64,000 nt of DNA, taken from assembly GCA_949358305.1 (NCBI GenBank), contig OX442314.1, positions 8,177,060-8,241,059 on the forward strand, written 5' to 3'. The DNA is from Strigamia acuminata (lineage: Eukaryota > Arthropoda > Chilopoda > Geophilomorpha > Linotaeniidae). The number at the start of each line of letters is the position of its first letter. Position 1 is the stretch's first letter. Under the pieces are notes generated by a model, which saw nothing but the letters and a program-made list of their open reading frames with translations, was not told where the DNA came from and did no database searches. Positions 44,234 to 54,438 of this stretch are shown here, in pieces. Position numbers and translations under genes: made by a program.

Positions 44234-47195
44234 CTACAAAATTCCGTGAATCGGCGGATGAATGCAAATGGCCTCCATTGCTTCGATCTGTTTGCTGGCG
44301 CGGATTCCGGTCTCGCACATGTTGACGAAAGCGTACAAATGGCGCATCGAATACGTGTTCTACAAAAAAAAATTAAAATAAATTAAAACATCGATGAATT
44401 CTTAATAAAAATTAATTCCAGCGTCACTTACGGCGCTTATGGAAAAGCAATTGGCCGAGAAAAATTTGGCGACTTCGTCGTAACATTCGAAGTCGTTGAG
44501 TTCGAATCGTTCGGTTAAAATCGTGTCCACTTGTTGTGGCGTGAAAGTCGATTTAGTCACGATGGATTTGACTTTATCTTCCAGATAGTCGCGATTCTGC
44601 GTGGATTAGATTTGGTATTTATCAGTAAATTTCGTTTTTGGGAAGAATTTTTATATTTGTTGGTGAATACCCGGAGCAGTTTGGTGAGTTCGCGCCTCAG
44701 TTGTCGCTGATCTTCGAAGGAATTAGTGTTTTGGATTTTTCGCTTTAGGATGGCGAGTGGGACTTCATGGGAAGGGACTGCGTCCAAAGGGACTTTGGGG
44801 AGGATGTAGGAGTTCCACGAACTGACTTTTGCGCCTTGGAATTCGCTTACTTTCATGTTTCCAATTGTCTGTGGAAAATATAATATAAAATCGTTAAAAA
44901 AAAACCAAATTTTCAAATTTTTAAGGGAATCATCGATTTTTCTCATACAAAAATCGAATAAATCAATCAAATCGTAAAAGAAAAATCGATTTTTCGAATT
45001 ATTTTGTACAAAAATCGATAAAGAAATTACCAAATCGCCATATTCCATTACATGACTCGTGTTAGTTTCTTTTTTGACGATGCTAAACTGTTTAGTCAAT
45101 GTTTCTTTGGTCAGTGTTTCTTGATCAGAATCCTCCATCCAGTTAACACTGTAAACATCGCCCAAATAAGTTTCTCTCAGCTGATCAAAATAACACGCGT
45201 ATGACGATTCGCTCGGGTTAGCAGCCGTAGTGGCAAAAACTAAAACAAAATTAAATAAAACAAAATTAAATAAACTTGTAATATATAAAATAAAACGTTA
45301 ATTTACCATTTATATTAGCCGGCAATAGATTTTCAAACATTGAGCCGGATTCACAAGCTTCAATATAGAAAACCATCTGAAAAAATCAATAAAATCGTCA
45401 AAAATCATTCAAAAATCAATAAAATCGTCAAAAATAATTCAAAAATGAATAAAATCGTCAAAAATCATTCAAAAATCAATAAAATAAGTCAGAATTCGCT
45501 CAAAAAAATGGATAAATCATTAAACATCATTTGAAAAATTCGATAAATCATTCAAAATCATTTGAAAAATTCGATAAATCATTCAAAATCATTTGAAAAA
45601 TTCGATAAATCATTCAAAATCATTTGAAAAATTCGAGAAACCATTCAAAATCATTTGAAAAATCGAAAAATCGTTCAAAATCATTTGAAAAATCGATAAA
45701 TCATTCAAAATCATTTGCAAAATTCGATAAATCATTCAAAATCATTCGAAAAATCGCTAAAATCATTTTTTGTACCTTGCCATATTTCTTGCCATCAGAC
45801 ATCGCTTGAATAGCTTTGTTTAAATCAGTAGCGTACAACTAAAACAATAAAAAACAATTAATTTTTAAATTTTAATTCAAATACAAAAGTTTACCTCGCC
45901 CCTTGGAAAAGCGACCAATCCCGGTGCTCCGTGATCGGCGAAATACACAAACACGTGATCATTTGGTCCGCTGAATGATAAAAATTAAAAAAAAATAAGA
46001 AAATGAGTGTAAATAAAAGTGAATTTGTAAAGCACGTGGTAATGAATCATAATCTCTGCACTTTGTACCTCTTGATAACTTTGCCGCTGCCAATACTTTT
46101 CATTTCGGCCGAGTTGCCTTGCAGAATGTTGAGAAAGTTTTCCGGCGTAACGTCCTAATTGTCGAAAAGAAATAAAATTATTTTTTACAATAAATAGTGA
46201 AAAAAAAACAATAATAACATTTTTTCATTGCTTTTCTTGAAAACAGACTTTTTGCATCTAAAAATGCTAATTTTTAAATTTTAAATGCATTTTCGCATCT
46301 AAAAGTGCTAATTTATCCATTTAAAATTCATTTTTGCAACTAAAATTGCTAATTTTGCATCTAAAAATTCATTTTTGTCGCTAAAAATACATTTTTCCAT
46401 CTAAAAATACATTTTTGCGTCTAAAAATATATTTTTGCGTCTAAAAATATATTTTTGCGTCTAAAAATATATTTTTGCGTCTAAACAGACTAATTATTCC
46501 TGTAAAAATGCATATTTGCACGTAAAAACACAAATTTCTCAAGTGAAATAACGTTTTCCCATCTAAAAATAAATTTTGCAATAAAATAAAACATCTTTTG
46601 TCCAAAAATGCATTAATTTTAGTAAAAAAATTCATTTTTTGTCTAAAAATGCATTAATTTTAGTAAGAAAATTCATTTTTTGTCACTTAGGGCTTCAAAA
46701 CAACATAATATACGTACTGCGCCTATGTAATCTTTCAAAACCCCTTTGTACACATCTTGTCCGTTTGGATGATTAATCACGATACCTTTTGTCGGATTTC
46801 TAGAAGAAAAAATAAATCATTAGTTTATAAAAAAAAAAAATATTTATATATACTTACTCTTTACTCTGCGCAATGTCGTCATACATCATCACAATGATCT
46901 GATCGTCGGGAATGCCATGGGAACTCAAAATGTGATACGAGTGGCAAATGTCAGCCTAAAACAAAAACCAACAAACGGAAAATAATTTTTTTTTTAAATT
47001 AATAAAATTTAAATTTTTCACGATTAATCAACTCCAACGTACCTGATGCCTGTAATTCGAATAGGTATTCGACCCAGCGACCAAAAGAGCCCATATTTTC
47101 CCTTCCTTGGGCAAATTTAACCGATTTAGATCAAAAGCAATCAGCAATTGCGCGAGTGCTAAAACTAGGACTAAACTCAGCAGATTTCGAGCCAT
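44234..47195 (-). CDS. Legumain (asparaginyl endopeptidase, peptidase C13), 441 aa, 11 coding exons
   Basis: A lysosomal or secreted cysteine protease that cuts after Asn. Exons on the minus strand: 47195-47043, 46955-46858, 46799-46718, 46154-46069, 45970-45895, 45838-45776, 45376-45307, 45239-45031, 44868-44671, 44596-44432 and 44359-44234; every junction is GT-AG and the frame holds through to TAG. Residues 1-20 are a signal peptide. Then come [35 protein letters not shown], the catalytic His in YFADHG and the catalytic Cys in [27 protein letters not shown] and [10 protein letters not shown] complete the caspase-like core, and [11 protein letters not shown] leads to the C-terminal prodomain ending [14 protein letters not shown]. 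The length matches animal legumains (about 430 aa). All key residues are present, so it should be active. Two introns hold minisatellites. The weakest splice site is the GTATTC donor of exon 9. GPI8, the related C13 enzyme, is excluded by the prodomain and the [12 protein letters not shown] region. Confidence 0.95.
45360..45775. repeat. 30/31-bp minisatellite in legumain intron 6
   Basis: Units AAAAATCAATAAAATCGTCA plus AAAATCATTC (30 bp), then GAAAAATTCGATAAATCATT plus CAAAATCATTT (31 bp), fill the intron between the exons at 45376 and 45776. Confidence 0.9.
46230..46690. repeat. 20-bp minisatellite in legumain intron 3
   Basis: Units such as TCTAAAAATATATTTTTGCG and TCTAAAAATGCATTTTTGCA, 20-bp step, between the exons at 46154 and 46718. 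Confidence 0.9.
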
Positions 47196-47249
47196 TTTCA
47201 ACGATCAGCAAATTTCGCGTTGGATCGAATGAATCTTGTCCCCCAAATC

Positions 47250-47262
47250 AATCGCTATATAA
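47250..47262 (-). promoter_or_regulatory. TATA box of legumain
   Basis: CTTATATAGCG on the minus strand, about 60 bp upstream of the ATG. Confidence 0.5.
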
Positions 47263-48040
47263 GTGATAATTAATCTGGAAAATTTGGACTTTCGATCTTA
47301 TCTGCACTGCCACTTGTCACGAGTTTTTCATACTACTATCCGCTGATGAAACATCTCACCTGCTTTTGTTGAATCATGTGACACACCATGTGCTAGTTTC
47401 ATGACGTCAGAACATCTCATGTTTTGTATTGTTGGGGGATACTATCGGATAGCTGAGTTGGATTTGTTTGAATAAAATATTCGATTTTGGGGTTATTTTG
47501 GGTTATTTTATGGATTTTTCGTTGAAATAGAATTTTTTTTTGTTTGGTTTGGTTTTTTGTTCGCGGGGCAGTGAATACACAGGAAATTATCATTTCTTGA
47601 TTTTTTTTTTGTATTTTATTTTTGTTGGAAAATGACATTGAGCGAATCATGTGAATTTTAATCATCAAAGTTTATCGGGTTTTAGTGTTTACTAGTGAAA
47701 GTTGCAAAAGATATGCGAAAAATTAATCAATGTAGATTTTTTTATGAATAAAAAAATTAATTTTTTCAAGAAAAATAAATTTTTTGATTTTATCTATCAA
47801 AAATTTTTTTTCCAATGTTCGTTCATCTTTATTTCCTTTCATCAGTTTATTCATTTTCTGAGTATGTTGCCTCATTGTATATCATTAATAGTAAAAAGAA
47901 AAAAAATACAAGGACATTTGCCGGAAAAAACACACCACTATGGCGCCATCTACGAACAGCTTCGTTCACTAACATTTCATAATGGCCGCCACAAAGTTGT
48001 TTTGAAAACAAACCGGCGATTTATTGAGTTTTAAACCGAA
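47263..48040. other. Intergenic region between divergent legumain and TDP1
   Basis: 845 bp separate the two start codons. TGGCGCCATCTACG at 47941-47954 contains a CTCF-type core on the minus strand (AGATGGCGCC), and CATAATGGCCGCC lies near 47980; these sit where the TDP1 promoter should be. Otherwise AT-rich, no gene. Confidence 0.4.
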
Positions 48041-51000
48041 ATGTCGTTTGATTTGGACGACCAAATTGCACGGAACTTGCAAAGAGAGGTCAATATTTAT
48101 TTAAAAATACAAAAATTCAAATATATTTATATAAAAATAATAAAAAAATTTATTTTCGACAGTTCGATGCCGAAGAAACCGGAAATGCGAGCAAAAACCA
48201 ACATCAACTTTCCGATCGCGATTCCGACAAAACGATGAGCGAAGACGAACTCAAAGCGGCCCAAACCCGAATCAAACAAGAAAAATCTAAACAGAAACCA
48301 AAACACACAAAAACAATCATCGTACACGAAATTTCCGACTCGGATTCGGACGACCAAACGTCGCCACGACACAAAAAAAACCCAAAAGCCCAAAATTCCC
48401 GAACTTCCGTGCACGATTTTTCGGATTCCGACTCGGGCACGGATAAACCAGCGAAAAATCGGAGCGACGATTTACCAATGTGTCACTTCGGCGCCGAATG
48501 CAGCCGAAAAAACCCGTTGCACCGGAAACGGTTCCGACACGAAGGTTTTGACGAATTTTTATGCGTAAATTTTGTCGTTTTTTATGTTTTTTCTTGTCAG
48601 ATTCGCAGGAATTGGGCGCGAAACGGCCGAAAGTCGACGGAAATGCGTCGGATGAGTCGAGTTTTAAGGTTAATGCGTTTGGGTTTTATCTTACGAAGGT
48701 TTCGGGGATCCCGAGCGAGTTCAACATCACGGGAGCGATCGGGATCAAAGGTGGTTGAGTGAAAAAAGATTAAAAAATGCAAATGTCATTGAAGAATTTG
48801 TTTTTGTTTTTTTAGGTATTTTATCGGAGAAGATGGGAAATCTAATCGAATCGGCGCAGGTAGTTTATGTCGGTTAAAAATAATGAAATAATCAGGATGA
48901 TGTGATGCGTTAATCTGTTTATCAGTTTAGCTACCTGCATGATATCGAATGGATAGTCAATCAATATCCGACTCAATTTAGGTATGGGTGTGAATTTTAG
49001 TAAATTGGGTCCTCTCGCTACACAAATCAACTGAATTTGAATATGTAATACAAAAAAATGCATTTTTAAGGTGCTAAAATGCATATCTGTGTACAAAGAT
49101 GCATATCTGTGTGCAAAAATGCATATCTGTGTGTAAAAATGCATATTTATATGCAAAAATACATATTTATATGCAAAAAAGGTATTTTTAACGTGCAAAA
49201 ATGCATATTTATATGCAAAAAAGGTATTTTTAACGTGCAAAAATGGATATTTATATGCAAAAAAGGTATTTTTAACGTGCAAAAATGCATATTTATATGC
49301 AAACAAGGTATTTTTAACGTGCAAAAATGCATTTTAAGGTGCAAAAATGCATTTTAAGGTGCAAAAATGCATTTTAAGGTGCTAAAATGCATTTTAAGGT
49401 GCTAAAATGCATTTTTAAGGTGCAACAATGCATTTTTAAGGTGCAAAAAGGTGGAAAAATAAATTTTAATGTATAAAAATGCATATTTATGTGAAAAAAT
49501 GAATTTTAATGTATAAAAATGCATATTTATGTGAAAAAATGAATTTTAATGTGTAAAAATGCATTTGACAGGCTGATTTTGATCATTTTAGATTATTTGA
49601 GACCCTTTTAGATTAAAAATTTTATCTTTTTGTATGCACAATATGGTCGTTTAAAGTTGAAAAACGGCAAAATTGACGTGTTTAAACATAAATTTTATTT
49701 GCATTTCTGTTACTACTAATTTAATTTAATTTCTAGATCCAAACCATTACTCCTCGTGCACGGCGAACAACGAGAATCGAAAAAGGTCTTAATCAAGGAA
49801 GCTGCGGCCTATCCAAACATAACGTTATGTCAAGCCAAATTGGACATTCCGTTCGGCACTCACCACACGTAAAAACCAAATATAAAAATAAAAAAATATA
49901 TATATACATAAATTTTTAAAAAAAATTAGAAAAATGATGATACTCTTGTACGACAATGGATTAAGGATAGTGATCCACACGGCTAATCTCATCCACGGCG
50001 ATTGGCACCAAAAAACTCAAGGGTATTTAAACAAAAAAATAGATCAAAAAATTATTTTTAATAATTTAATTTTTTATTTTTAATTAGCGTTTGGGTCAGT
50101 CCCGTGTTCCCAACGTTAAACCAAAACGACGCGGCAATTAACGGCGAATCGCCGACCAATTTCAAAAAAGATTTCCTCGAATATTTATCCGCGTACAATT
50201 CGCCCGAACTAAACGTGTGGATTGCGCGCGTCAAGCGCCACGACTTTTCATCAGCAAAGTAATACAATAAAAACCAATAAATACAAACCAATTAATCCTT
50301 CCTTTCTTTCAGTGTTTTCTTAATCGGTTCGACGCCCGGTCGGCACACGGCATCCAAAATGTCCGCTTTCGGCCATCTAAAACTAAGAAAAGTATTAATA
50401 CCTCCCAAAAACTTGCAACATGTCACCAACACATTTTTCTGTAGATCCTTAAAGGGCAAGGTCCAAAATCGGCACTGGTTACACCGGATTGGAACGTGAT
50501 TGGTCAGTTTTCGAGCATTGGATCATTGGGTCCGTCGGCAGATGTCTGGCTCAACAAAGAATTTCTCGTCTCTTTGAGCGCAACTAAACAACCCACTCAT
50601 AACAAATCACCCAAACTACAACTAGTAATTAAAGCATTCCATTTCACGGGTATGACACAAACAGAACGTTCCACCGGTTCCCATTAGAACGCACAAGTTA
50701 AGCAGCATCGGGCCTAATCAAGGCAAGTTTCAGGGCAGGTTACCCGACTTCTTATACGATCGCTTCATCAAAGTTGGCCTAGATGCAATTGCTCAGGAAA
50801 TATTTGAAGGGGTACAGACTTTTAGGACACCCTGTATAATACGTCATTTCCGGTTTCAGTCTGTAATAGACGGCTAAAAGTTTAGTAAAACCAGTTTATT
50901 AATTGAACCGGAGGTCGGAAAAATACGAAAATACCTTAGGAACCTAATACAGGTATGCTGAGTTCATTGCCGTTGCCCGTTTGGCTCTACTTGCTATAGT

Positions 51001-53200
51001 TTTTGAGATATGGATGCGGACAGACGGACAGAGCCGTTTCATTAGACTTTCTAAACATCAGGTTTAGAAGTCTAAAAACTAAACCTTTGTTTACCTGCCA
51101 AAAGAAACCAACAAACTATGCTAACATTGTTTGATTGGTTAAAAGTGGTCATATTTATTTGGGTGACCTGATGGGAATCGCGGTTGTTTCTGGTCCCAGA
51201 AATGCCGCGTTGCACGGGATGCGTTGTACACGTGAAAGTTTAATACACAATTAGTCGGACTAAGTTTTAACTCGTGATTGTAGATTTTTCCAAGCGTGGA
51301 GAATGTCCGGCTCAGTTTGGAAGGTTATCCGGCCGGTAGCAATTTGCCATACAGCAACGAAGTGGCCAAAAAGCAGCCCTGGTTGCACAAATTATTCCAG
51401 TAAGAAATGAAATTAAATTTGAGAATAATTCAAAAAATGTAGCATTTGTTTTGCAGTCAATGGCGGAGTCAAATCAGGGGCCGCTCGAGCGCCTCGCCAC
51501 ACATCAAAACATACGCGAGGATATCTCCGACTTCCGATTCGATCGCCTGGTTTGTGGTGACGAGGTTTGGACAATCTTTTTTTCTAATAACTTCTTAGGC
51601 AGGGGTAGGGGTGAAAAAACTGGATTTTTTTATTTTTTACTTAACCCTCGGAAGCATAAGGGTAAAATGTGCCGTTTTGGTATAAGGCATTACGCATTTA
51701 GTGGCAATTTGCAGGTCAATTAGTTAAAGTGCCGTTTTGGTTTTTGAAAGTTTGCGCTAGTGAAAAAATATATATATTTTTACCAACTAGTGGTTGTTTT
51801 AAACACTACTGGTGAATGCGAAAAGTTGTTGATTGAAGTGCTCTTTCTTAGGCAGCAAAGCCAGCATAATAGTTTTGTTGGAGTTTTAAGGGGCAGAAAA
51901 TTTGCATTTAGCATAATTAATTAAATAAATGACCAATGACTTAAAATTTCACCTGAGTTAAAGTTCAGTATGATATATACAAAATCAGAAAGTTTTTTTA
52001 AAAAAAAAACTGAATAGAAAAATATTTTTCTTATTCAACAAAGATGTTGTCCCTAAATGCATAGAGCCTTCTGCCTCCGAGGGTTAAAAGAACCCGTAAG
52101 AATAATTATGTTGGAATTTGGGCCTGAAATTTGAGTTTTTTTAATTTTCTCAAGTTAGATTCTCACTAAAATCTGGGTAAAGTTACAGAAATTTAAACCA
52201 ATTTCCTACATTTTGCACATTTAAAAATGCTTTTTATGCTTGTTTAGGCTTAATTCGTATAAAAAAAAGTTTTACGCAGTAACACTGGCATGCCGGTAAA
52301 ATCGGGATTTATTGGCATGCAGCTTAAAGTGGGGTAATACGGTATACTTTATAATATGTATAATATTCAACTTATATTTGAGATGTTTTCGCTTCTAAAT
52401 TTACTAGTATACTCTTGTTCACTTCAAGTTTGGCCTTTCTCCCATTGACCTTAGTCTCATTACTCATAACTATAGGCTGTGTGATACCACCAGGAAAAGT
52501 ATTTTTTTTTCATTTTTATGATTATTATAATGATTAAGATGATATAATTTTAATTGTATTTTATAATAAAATGTTTTTTCCATTTATAAAATACAGCTTT
52601 ATGCTGTTTTTAGTTAAACACACATGTTTTTTTTAAGTTTATTGATTGCTTTGTCTGTAAAGCACACAATTTTGAATTTTTGGCCATTGCCTAGGCGATC
52701 GATTACAATGTCTGTTCATTGATTGCAATTCTGGCTGTTTTGGTCTATTTTTTTGTATCACTACACAAGTGAAATGGCTCGGCCAATGGGAGAAAGGCCA
52801 ACCTTGTATAGAACAAGATACCGTGTGGTCTTAAACACGCACTCATTTCTTAATGAGTTTTCTTCCGTTTGTTTAGTGCCAATTTGTCCAAAGCGGCTTG
52901 GGGATCCATGGAGAAGAAAGGAACGCAGTTCATGATCAGATCTTACGAGTTAGGCGTCTTGTTACTGCCTCATTACATTGTAAAGTTTGTTTTCTTTGGG
53001 TTGGAAAATGGCTGACAAATGCATTCTTCTTGCAGGATGGAAGCGATGTCGTCAAACTTGCCCGAGTAAATGATTCCAACAATTTTTGTTTGCCTTACGA
53101 CGTACCCCTCACACCTTACGGTGGTTTCGACGAACCGTGGATTTGGAATATTCCTCACAAAGAGTGGCCGGATAGACATGGAAACATGTGGTGCAGATAG
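48041..53200 (+). CDS. Tyrosyl-DNA phosphodiesterase 1 with N-terminal PBZ zinc finger, 608 aa, 14 coding exons
   Basis: TDP1 removes stalled topoisomerase I from DNA 3' ends in the nucleus. Exons: 48041-48088, 48163-48544, 48601-48750, 48816-48859, 48926-48981, 49737-49868, 49930-50022, 50088-50258, 50313-50391, 50445-50624, 51284-51399, 51457-51564, 52877-52979 and 53036-53200. The joined frame is continuous. Both HKN motifs of this phospholipase-D-like family are seen: HHTK (exons 6-7) with [10 protein letters not shown], and HIKTY (exon 12) with [10 protein letters not shown] (exon 13). [35 protein letters not shown] and [19 protein letters not shown] are further family words. The N-terminal part is charged and Ser/Asp-rich. 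It ends in a PBZ finger, [15 protein letters not shown] then RKRFRH, with C-x5-C-x6-H-x5-H spacing, known from APLF and CHFR to bind poly(ADP-ribose). Donors of exons 2 and 12 are weak (GTTTTG, GTTTGG) but are required by frame. ATTAAA at 53272 is a poly(A) signal. Confidence 0.95.
49060..49565. repeat. 20/42-bp minisatellite in TDP1 intron 5
   Basis: 49150-49330 repeats a 42-bp double unit (TATTTTTAACGTGCAAAAAT plus GCATATTTATATGCAAAAAAGG). 49330-49450 repeats a 20-bp unit (GTGCAAAAATGCATTTTAAG), and 49450-49560 a GTGAAAAAATGAATTTTAAT form. ORFs on both strands are repeat products. Confidence 0.9.
50664..50836 (+). mobile_element. 5S-rRNA-headed SINE in TDP1 intron 10
   Basis: The head (50664-50745) follows 5S rRNA: AACGTTCCACCGGTTCCCAT, CACAAGTTAAGCAGCATCGG, GCCTAATCAAGGCAAG and GGTTACCCGAC. 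The body (50746-50836) is unrelated to 5S, matches 20015-20117 inverted, and ends in ACACCCTGTATAAT. This head/body organisation is that of SINE3-type elements. Confidence 0.7.
51605..52345 (-). mobile_element. Dispersed element with GGCATGCC repeats, copy 2 (carries a nested piggyBac-type MITE)
   Basis: Inverse of the 42294-42640 element: TACCGTATTACCCC at the right end, GGCATGCC modules near 52294 and 52314, CAGGCCCAAATTCC, then after the nested MITE the shared CCAGTTTTTTCAC. It lies in TDP1 intron 12, the longest intron. Confidence 0.7.
51641..52087. mobile_element. piggyBac-type MITE, 447 bp with TTAA duplications
   Basis: Ends TTAACCCTCGGAAGCATAAG and CTTCTGCCTCCGAGGGTTAA are inverse of each other with small differences. 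Both outer ends are TTAA, the piggyBac target duplication, and the terminal CCC/GGG fits. The matching place in copy 1 of the host element (42294-42640) reads CTCTTTTAAAC with a single TTAA, an empty site. Confidence 0.75.
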
Positions 53201-53271
53201 TAGGAGTTCCAATGGAAGAAAAATTGTTTTTAAATATCGATGAAATTTGAAAGAATTTGTAAAAGAAAAAT

Positions 53272-53277
53272 ATTAAA
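53272..53277 (+). terminator. Poly(A) signal of TDP1
   Basis: ATTAAA 72 bp after the stop codon. Confidence 0.6.
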
Positions 53278-53446
53278 GCGAACCATTCTGGGCTTCTGGC
53301 ATTTATTTAGCCTTGTGTCAAATATTTAATTTAATTTAATTAGAATTACCATATGGTTTGTTCGGCTCGGTTTATAGTCAAATGGTCCCAAGCAGAGATA
53401 ATACATTTATTTACAAGACAATTCAGGGTTTGCGCGATAGCTAACC

Positions 53447-53480
53447 GCGCATGCGCAGTCTTGCCAGCGCCCTCTAGTGG
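53447..53480. promoter_or_regulatory. NRF1-type palindrome and CTCF-type site between TDP1 and the next ORF
   Basis: GCGCATGCGC (53447-53456) is followed by GCGCCCTCTAGTGG (53467-53480), whose inverse CCACTAGAGGGCGC fits CCASYAGRKGGCRS fully. Two CACGTGTTT words follow near 53508 and 53523. The block sits about 75 bp upstream of the ATG at 53555 and may be its promoter. Confidence 0.45.
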
Positions 53481-53554
53481 CGAAATTCCTAACTACGACT
53501 GAGGGACACGTGTTTCTAACTACACGTGTTTTTACCGGTTTTTAAGCATCTAGC

Positions 53555-53869
53555 ATGGCAATTCCAAGTGCATTTCATTTTCAATCGTTCAAAGGTAATT
53601 GGGGGAAAAGTTTAGAAACTTTTCCTTTTATAAATGAGGAATGGATTGCAAATTTTCTGCAAAACAATTCAGAAAAAAGGTATAAATATGCCTTTGGAGG
53701 ATATGTCAAAAAAATTTTGACAATTCACAATCCTCATCCAAATATTGAAGTGGCTGTGAAATGTGATGTGCTGCCATCCCAGAGACCACAACCTCACAGT
53801 GATTTTCTAGTGAAAATTTTAATTGATTACCAGAAGAAATATGAAATAGCAATAAAAAAAATACATTAA
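53555..53869 (+). CDS. Hypothetical protein, 104 aa, weak resemblance to the N-terminus of SWIM/YqaJ-type element proteins
   Basis: The frame starts at ATG 53555 and stops at 53869. The words RYKYAFGGYVKKILTIHN and VAVKCDVLPSQRP recall the GYV...VLPSQ segment found ahead of SWIM zinc fingers in transposon-like proteins with YqaJ nucleases in many invertebrates. No cysteines of the SWIM finger follow, so it is either truncated or has a further exon I cannot see in the AT-rich DNA to the right. Promoter-like motifs precede it. The assignment is from memory of the family pattern and is tentative. Confidence 0.4.
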   Translation: MAIPSAFHFQSFKGNWGKSLETFPFINEEWIANFLQNNSEKRYKYAFGGYVKKILTIHNPHPNIEVAVKCDVLPSQRPQPHSDFLVKILIDYQKKYEIAIKKIH

Positions 53870-53889
53870 ATCTATATCCTAGACACGTG

Positions 53890-54438
53890 CGAAGCAAAGT
53901 ATTTATAAATTTTTATTATAACTTTATTATAATTTTTTTATTATAACTTTTTTTTATAATTCTTTTAATTATAACTTTGCTACAAGTCTGTTTATTATAA
54001 CTTTTCTACAAGTCTTTTTATTATAACTTTTCTACAATTTTTTTATTATAACTTTTTTTAAAATTTTAAGTTTTTTCAAAAAATACATTAATATTTAAAG
54101 CTATGCCCTTGACATGTACGAGGCAAAGTTTTTATAAATTACCATATTTTTTATTAAAACTTGTTTACATTTTTTTTTATAATTTTCTTTATTATTTCAG
54201 GTTTTTTCAAGTTTTCTCTAATTTTTAACAAATTATTCAATTTTTATCCACATCCCCTATTAGCACTTAAGAAAAAATTTTGTTTTTGTGTGAATTTTTA
54301 ATTCTCACATGAAAATGCATTCATGTTGGGTATTTATTCAATAAAAATAAAAACAAACATAAAAGAAAATAAATGCATTTTCAGATAATAAAAAAATTAT
54401 TCACACAAAAAATAACATTTTTAAAAGAAAAAAAATTC
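53890..54438. repeat. AT-rich stretch with a short TTATTATAACTTTTCTACAA array
   Basis: 53910-54060 repeats TTTATTATAACTTTTCTACA about five times with steps near 25 bp. The remainder is simple AT-rich sequence up to the LTR. No gene. Confidence 0.6.

Noticed and set aside
48235-48762. 175-codon ORF spanning the TDP1 exon 2/intron 2/exon 3 region
   Set aside because: It runs through an intron and reads exon 3 out of frame; the TDP1 frame needs splicing at 48544/48601.
1901-49565. CRISPR-like arrays (20-41 bp direct repeats)
   Set aside because: Units are head-to-tail tandem repeats with no unique spacers, in a eukaryotic intron-bearing context.
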